Assembly: GCA_004764695.1 (NCBI GenBank)
Contig: SMSO01000034.1
Span: forward strand, 17,501 to 81,500
Reading direction: 5' to 3'
DNA from: Schizochytrium sp. TIO01
Lineage: Eukaryota; Sar; Bigyra; Thraustochytrida; Thraustochytriidae
DNA length: 64,000 bases
Under the pieces are notes generated by a model. It did not search any database. It saw only the letters and a program-made list of their open reading frames with translations, and was not told where the DNA came from. Positions 58,351-64,000 of this stretch are shown in pieces. Every line of letters starts with the position of its first letter. Within the stretch, counting starts at the first letter, position 1. A program made the translations under genes and the position numbers.

Positions 58351-59946
58351 GCTGATGGCTAATCACCGCTGTTTTAATAATAAGAAAAAGCTCGTCCTGG
58401 CAAAAGCTCGTGCCGTGTCTGAGTCCTCCACAGGAGCTTTGCTGTTAGAGTTTACCTTGCCTTCGAGATATTCTGCTCCCGCCAGCACTTGTGAGTATAC
58501 CGTGGTAAAGCCAAATCGTGAAAAAGTCATACTACCCTACCCAGGTAGCAGTATTATATTGTTTTTATCTGTCCACTTCTAGAGTTCTCTCTATTCCACG
58601 CTAGAGTTATAATACGTAGTGGCATGTTGAGAGGCGAGGAATCATGTCAAGGATCATGAAAGAAAACTCTGAGCCTACTTGTTTTTTATATACACCTAGT
58701 CCGAATGGCTCGTTGATAATCCGTGCCCTCTCTGAATCTTGTGTTATGTTTTTTCATTCAAACTTCAAAAATTCTTCTTGTTTTTCAAGAATTGCAGCAA
58801 CCTACCTACCATTTACAATCACATCTAAAATTTTCTATGCTCATGCTCATGCATATAAACAACACGGTTGTGGATTAAAGTCTAGGCACTTTGTTCATTT
58901 TGCAATGATTGTTTATATGCAAGCTAAAAGATTTCAAGGTTTGTCTGACAAGATTGTTCATGCTGGCGAAAATTCAGAGAAATACTGCCTCGAGCTTAAA
59001 AAAGGTTTTAGATGTGCTCTCAGGAATGTTTAAAATTTGTAAACTCCAACTCGATCTGTTGAGAAGTGCTACCCAATATCTGAGGAACTATCGCAACCAC
59101 TTCTTGGAATCACTACTATATCTCAAGAAACGTCGTAGTTCTAACTCGCCATTTACGTCTTCCTCGACCTGGTCTGGTGGTTTTAGATATGCTCTCAGGA
59201 GTATTTAAAATCCGTAAGCACCTACATGTACTGCTCGATGGTTTCCTTCAAGTCTACCAACTATTGATCTTTCGATTTGGGATGGGTTAGCCGCCTGCTG
59301 TCATTTTCGCGTTTTACTCCCTAGATATGTTATAGATTCAGTGCTTGAACCTCTGAGCTCGGAGTCTGCTCTTGTAGACAGCTTCTATTTAGCTATGTGC
59401 GGGAATGAAAGAGAAGAACTCACGGCAAGTATTCTACACCAACCTCAGGGTGAAGAAGCTAATAACCATCTCCAAGCGGCAACAGGATCAGGACTACAAT
59501 GTTGTCTTTCCTGTAGAGGTGGATTCCGTATGAACATCACACAAAAAATCAAACAAAAGAATACATTACTGCGGAGAATGCTGACAATGAGAGCAACAAA
59601 AAATTAGAACATAGAAATTACTAAATCACGAAAAAATTGGGGGAACTTTGTGTAACGCCGACACAAAGTGAAATGATGATACGAGTATATGAAAAGAAGT
59701 GAGGGACTGCTTATGAGTTCAACATGACTACAGCTCTGGTGCTGTTAATGAATGTTCGTCGATGTCGTACTTCGAGACCACCACCACAGTGATAGCAGAA
59801 GCGGTAGAGCGACTGCACCTGGACGCAAAACATTTTGCGCTGAAAAGTCAAAAAGGAGTCGACTTTTGATTTTATAGCTTTCTGTTTGGGGAGCACGCAT
59901 AATTTTATTCAAGAGAGGTGTACCGAGGCAGGAACAGCCATTGAGC
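58351..59946. other. Intergenic stretch
   Basis: Contains a diverged direct repeat of about 40 bp (59003-59041 and 59179-59217, GGTTTTAGAT(G/A)TGCTCTCAGG start). ORFs at 58644-59033 and 59341-59607 show no motif. 59739-59862 on the minus strand could be a small extra 3' exon of the gelsolin gene (acceptor GACTTTTCAG). Confidence 0.4.
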
Positions 59947-61938
59947 TTACTTACCCTGGAAAAGAGCAGTAAACAACGTGTTGTACTCTGCCTGCTCCTC
60001 GTTGATGCTCGTGACAGTCATGGTGTTAGGGAGACCCTCTTGTTTGATGTATTCGTCAGCAACGTGCATACCGGAAGCGCGTTCATACGCAGTGGCGCGG
60101 CTGCCGAGCCAGATCCAGATGCCGATGTTAGCATGGACGAGGAAGACATCATCCGGGTCAAGGGCGCGTCGTGGCACCTTTCCTTCGGCTTCAAGTTTAA
60201 AGGAGAGGGAACCGCTGGCGTCAGAAATACGCCACAAGCGGATTGAGGAAGAATCAAGGCGCTCATCACCATGGAGTTCAATCTCGAACGGGTCTTCTGA
60301 GGGCCGAACATCATCGATGGTACCACCAAGAGTCTTCCAGAAAAGATCATCAGCGTCGGCCTTGACAGCCTTGCCGTGGCGAGACGAGCAAATATTAGCT
60401 TGCAAGAGACCACTACGGTTCTTCTCAAAGACGTTAGCCTCATCACCAACCCAGCGATAGACGACGCGGCCTGTGTCAAGCACAAAAGCATCACCATGGT
60501 TCATGCACCGAGCATCAACGGGAATGCTGAATGCTTTGGTGACACGTGATGCATGGCGAATCATGAGCAGACGAGGCTCGTACTCCGTAGGCAAGACCTT
60601 GCGGAAGCCACTCTCGTGACCTCCATTCAAGTAAATAAGCTCCTTGAAGTAGCTCAGGAAGAGCTTTGATTCGTGTCCCTGGATCTCGCGATGGTGTACC
60701 GGACGGTCGTCGAGAATAGCGGATAGTTCGACAGTCTTGATTGCCGCCGTACCGATCTCATCCTGACTACTCTCAGAACCAAGCCAGAAGTGGACGTCGT
60801 ACTCGAATTTGCGGTCATTTTTCTTACGCGTGTCCTTGTCAACAGGGTGGTATGTGTTGAGGATGATGTAAGAATCACCTGAATAAAAGCTACCATATTC
60901 GTCCTTGGGCCATTTACGGACGCCAAATTCAGGGGTATCGTTCTTAGTGCGTTTGTTCTCGACACGCCAGATTTCAAGACCTACCTTGCGACCAGCCTTG
61001 GCAATGTACTTGTCAGTGAGAGCAGCGGCCTTGCGAGCTGCACGGTCTTCCACACTTCCAATACCGGCGATGTTGCTGTCTTCAAGACGTGCTTGAACAG
61101 CCTCAATCACCTCAGTGTTGCCATCCTCCTGAATAGAGTGCAGCCTCGGCCCGCGGCCTGCGCCACTCATACGAGAACGGCGCCATGACATGCGGCTCAC
61201 GGAGCTACGCTGGCCACCACTGGCAGAGTTGTTGCTGCTTCCTGAAAAGCGCCTCAAGCTGTTACGGAGAGAAAATCTTCTTGAGCTGCTCTGCGAGCTT
61301 GTGCTGTTTCTGCGAGATGCCGATTCGCGAGCTGCTGCCGCAGCTGTCGCGGCTGCTGCTGCCGCTGCTACTGCCGCCGCAGCGTCTTCGTCATCAGCCT
61401 CCTCATCGGCAGCAGATTCTTCGGTCTCCTCTTCCTCAGCAGAGTCCTTGGCATCCTCATCCGCATCGTTTTGTTCTTCATCGGTATTCGAAGCCTCTTC
61501 CTCGTCCTTGGCTTCATCTTCTTCGGCCTCCTCAATCTTGCGCTCGTTCTCAGGCTCTTCCTCCTCAGAAATTGCATCAAGAGTCTCCACGGCCGCTGCC
61601 TCAGTGCTCAGTTCCTGCATTGACCTCTGCGATTGCGAAGATCCTCGTCTTGACCTCACGCTCCGCAAGCTGTTACGGATCGAGCTTCGAATCGAAACTC
61701 TCCTGGGAGTCATTTGCCTCTCGTCGTCCTTTTTAAGCACGCTCACAGGTTCGTCTGCGTCGTTCTCTTCGTCGTCCGAGTTGTTACCGTGTTCTGCGGC
61801 CTTTGTCTCGTCTTCTGTGTCCAAAGCCCAGGTCACGGTCCGGCTGAACATGTCGCGAGCTCCGTTCCAGTAGGTTGAAATAGTAGCGAGGTAGCCCTGC
61901 TCCTCCGTCGACGTTTCCTGCTGCGACGTCGAAGCCAT
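59947..61938 (-). CDS. Gelsolin-family actin-binding protein (three repeats, severin/CapG-like), 663 aa
   Basis: ATG at 61938 (GCTATGG, good context). The frame opens earlier only through a (GATT)n repeat with a TTG. Residues 1-300 are disordered: Asp/Glu-rich blocks, an alanine run (187-203), and two Ser/Arg blocks (80-105, 207-260) that look like kinase targets (RRVSIR, RRFSLR). Residues about 318-663 are three gelsolin repeats. G1 (318-440) has LEIWRVEN, YGSFYSGDSYIILNTYH and YDVHFWLGSESSQDEIGTAA, including acidic Ca2+ positions. G2 has NHGDAFVLDTGRVVYRWVG. G3 has LDPDDVFLVHANIGIWIWLG and ends TALFQGK. Three-repeat forms (severin, fragmin, CapG) sever or cap actin filaments under Ca2+ control. 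The stop overlaps a strong donor (GGGTAAGTAAGC); splicing to 59862 is possible. Confidence 0.85.
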   Translation of the reverse strand: MASTSQQETSTEEQGYLATISTYWNGARDMFSRTVTWALDTEDETKAAEHGNNSDDEENDADEPVSVLKKDDERQMTPRRVSIRSSIRNSLRSVRSRRGSSQSQRSMQELSTEAAAVETLDAISEEEEPENERKIEEAEEDEAKDEEEASNTDEEQNDADEDAKDSAEEEETEESAADEEADDEDAAAAVAAAAAAATAAAAARESASRRNSTSSQSSSRRFSLRNSLRRFSGSSNNSASGGQRSSVSRMSWRRSRMSGAGRGPRLHSIQEDGNTEVIEAVQARLEDSNIAGIGSVEDRAARKAAALTDKYIAKAGRKVGLEIWRVENKRTKNDTPEFGVRKWPKDEYGSFYSGDSYIILNTYHPVDKDTRKKNDRKFEYDVHFWLGSESSQDEIGTAAIKTVELSAILDDRPVHHREIQGHESKLFLSYFKELIYLNGGHESGFRKVLPTEYEPRLLMIRHASRVTKAFSIPVDARCMNHGDAFVLDTGRVVYRWVGDEANVFEKNRSGLLQANICSSRHGKAVKADADDLFWKTLGGTIDDVRPSEDPFEIELHGDERLDSSSIRLWRISDASGSLSFKLEAEGKVPRRALDPDDVFLVHANIGIWIWLGSRATAYERASGMHVADEYIKQEGLPNTMTVTSINEEQAEYNTLFTALFQGK

Positions 61939-61976
61939 AGCGTTTTGCTGTCTCAGTCGATCGATCGATCGATGAA

Positions 61977-61979
61977 TCA

Positions 61980-62010
<31 letters not shown>

Positions 62011-62011
62011 T
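61977..62011. repeat. (GATT)n microsatellite
   Basis: About eight units immediately upstream of the gelsolin start, next to a (CGAT)n run. It is read as poly-NQS by an upstream extension of the ORF, which I take as leader. Confidence 0.95.
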
Positions 62012-63609
62012 ATCAATTAATTGATCAAAAGTGCTCCCTCCCTCAAGTAGCAATTACCACGTACTATAAGAAAGTTATTCTCTCTTTTCTTGCTATTTCT
62101 TTCTCTCTCTCTCTCCCTCACACTTCCTTCCAAAAGCAAGCACCAAAATCAGAGGAGATGATAGACAGACAGACAGACAAACAGCCAGAAGTCAGAAGTC
62201 AGCGAGAGCCGCGATTGATCTCTCGCAGCACAAGGGGCGAGACGAGACGCCGCACTGGCGAAAAGGATGACCAAGCAGGAGCTGCCGACCTCCAGCGACG
62301 TCTCCTCTCCTTTTCCCTTCGATGTCTCTTTTGTTTCCTTGCTTCTTCTTTTCTTTCTTCTTCCTGGCTCACACGTGCGCAGGCGCTCAGCACTTTTTTT
62401 TTTTTTAATTTTTTTTTTTGGAGCCTCTTCCTTCTCTTTTAAGTGGACTGATTGTTTGTTTGCTTATTCGTCTGCTTGTTTGCTTTCGATTGCCTGATTG
62501 ATGGATCGATTGATTATACGAAGCTTGCTTAGACCCGCTCAGGCCAGGGCTAATGCGGACGTCGGGAGGGGTAGCCGCGAGGCTCGTCGCCGCTGGCGTC
62601 TGCTGCCGCTGGCACTCGTGAAGCTGCGAGTGTTCTGCAAGTGCGCCTTCACCTTTCTTTTATTATAAACAACTTTTTAAAAATGAACGAATGAAAGGAT
62701 ATAAGAAGAATGAAAGAAAGGAAGAAAGAAAGAAAGAAAGAAGAAAGGAAGGGGATCTCTAGCACCCTTCAGGCTGTATGTAGCAGAAAGAAACCTAGTG
62801 GCACGGCTGAGTCCCTCGCGAAGAAGCCCTGTGCGCTCCCGAGATCCTCGCTCGAACCCGCTCTCGCTTCGTCTGTCAGCTCTAAAGTCAAATGGATCAA
62901 AATGCTCAGTCAGTCATCCACTCTGTGAGTCGATCTACCCACCACAAAGGAAAGGAAACGAAAACAAGCGCTCTGTCGGGAAGGAAGAAGAAGCGTCGCG
63001 AGGGGGTCCCCTGGTCACGCGCAGTGGTTTCTTGTGTGCAGGCCAGCTCGCAGCAGCCTCCACAAGAAAGCTAGAAAGCAAGCCCAGCAATGTACTTTCA
63101 GGGCCTGAAACCTCCCTCTCCCTGCCTCAGAGCCTCCACGGCGCCCCAGGCCTGGCCAGCCACCTGGTCAGCAGCCGCACGGCATCCCGGGCTCCTGGCC
63201 GCCCTCGACGGCCACCAGCGCGTGCACGCTTTAGTCTCCTCTCCTTGTCAATTCTTTCTTTACTTTTTAAGGTTATTCCTTTTTTAATTTATTCATTTCT
63301 TTAATTTATTCTTTTTGTACGCGCTGTGATTTTTATAAATAAGTGAATGAATGAATAAATGAATGGAATAGGTCCAGAATACAGTAGAACATAATGAAAG
63401 AACTGGAAAGGGCCAATGAGAAATCCTCTCCCTTTCGCGCTTTCCTGCTCGCCATCCACGCCATTACCTACGAGGAGTAGATTCCCTCCCTCCTCCCTCC
63501 CTCACGCTCCTTCATCTACAAAGCACCTACCGCCGACATAGGCTCCTTCCTACTGAGAGGCTTACTTACCTTTTCTTCGCTCGAACGAGTGTTATTTTAA
63601 TTATTCCAA

Positions 63610-63665
63610 TCAAATTGAATGGAATTGAATGGAATATGGAATGGAATGGAATTGAATTGAACCTC
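63610..63665. repeat. TGGAA/TTGAA pentamer-like repeat
   Basis: Interspersed GGAAT and GAATT/TTGAA units, for example AATGGAATATGGAATGGAAT. Resembles a simple pentanucleotide satellite but is short. Confidence 0.8.
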
Positions 63666-64000
63666 TCGTCCCTTCAAATGAACAGTTGCTAGCTGGCTAC
63701 TGAAGCGACAGCGGCAGCGCAGCACTGCGAGAGAAGAGCACAGCGAGCAAGAGGCTGATCGTTGAATTGAACTGAGTTGGATATTCAGTGGATTGAGAAT
63801 AATTCAATTGCGTTGAAAAGGAATGAATAACTCGAAGAAGGAAAGAACTAGAATTAAGCAAGCGCCTTTGCCGCTGGGAACCGCGCTCAGCCTCGCGCAC
63901 CCAGCCTGCGAACGCTGCACTTGGAGCTGCTCGAGCTGCGTCGGCAAAGGCCTCCTGAAAGTTCTTTGACCGAAGTAGTCGCGAAGTCTCGATACCTGTA

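Larger units (their letters stand above)
61939..64000. other. Gene-poor window end
   Basis: 5' flank of the gelsolin gene. Contains (GATT)n at 61977-62011, (GACA)n near 62165, poly-T runs near 62394-62420, (GAAA)n at 62705-62750, GC-rich sequence at 62530-62640 and 63040-63240, and TGGAA-type pentamer repeats at 63610-63665. ORFs are low complexity. No supported gene. Confidence 0.45.

Noticed and set aside
60018-61873. Several long ORFs opposite or out of frame within the gelsolin gene
   Set aside because: Shadows of Ser/Ala/Glu-rich codons; the gelsolin frame explains the sequence.

Overview
This is a eukaryotic nuclear window. It has long, mostly intron-free ORFs, canonical GT-AG introns where introns occur, eukaryotic tRNA genes with Pol III T-run terminators, a complete Ty1/copia retrotransposon and no operons or Shine-Dalgarno sites. 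Protein families (copia elements, NLR-type LRRs, WD40 and ankyrin proteins, repeated hnRNP-Q acidic domains, a Rpp38-type protein, a short gelsolin, a sugar porter) fit a free-living protist. A thraustochytrid-like stramenopile is my best guess, but it is inference and not proven by any marker here.

Layout. 1972-4265 (-): a spliced LRR gene in which each 28-residue repeat is one 84-nt exon, with similar introns. 5938-6372 (+): unknown 144-aa protein. 8071-8613: tRNA-Leu(AAG) and tRNA-Lys(CTT). 9808-10586: decayed end of a WD40 gene. 10711-12182 (-): possible transporter fragment and an ankyrin-repeat gene. 12455-12526: tRNA-Val with the unusual anticodon GAC. 13142-14800 (-): sugar/H+ porter of the MFS. 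18875-24975: full-length copia element (coding strand -) with identical 415-bp LTRs and a GTAAC target duplication. 26655-27653 (+): JmjC/cupin-type oxygenase with a SET-like tail. 28323-32020 (-): three four-TM membrane proteins in tandem. 33173-34855 (-): unknown protein with a C-terminal membrane anchor. 36204-37517 (+): three hnRNP-Q-type acidic domains plus RGG/RGYD tail. 40061-40888 (-): psq-like HTH protein. 43595-43996: diverged solo LTR. 44258-50452 (-): very large VWA receptor-like protein with one TM segment, Tudor-like repeats and a PDZ domain. 57721-58350 (-): Rpp38/L7Ae-type protein. 59947-61938 (-): three-repeat gelsolin with a long charged N-terminal tail.

The genes look like unrelated neighbours and not a pathway. 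The only clear local relationships are the tandem four-TM genes, the tandem exon duplication inside the LRR gene, and the copia element with its related solo LTR. The long spacers (about 50.5-57.7 kb, 15.9-18.9 kb, 37.5-40.0 kb, 62-64 kb) hold microsatellites, purine/pyrimidine tracts and short GC-rich islands, with no gene I can support.

The strongest candidates for something new are the VWA-TM-Tudor-PDZ protein, the one-repeat-per-exon LRR gene, and the UGA-CUA-G stop context between gag-protease and integrase in the copia element.
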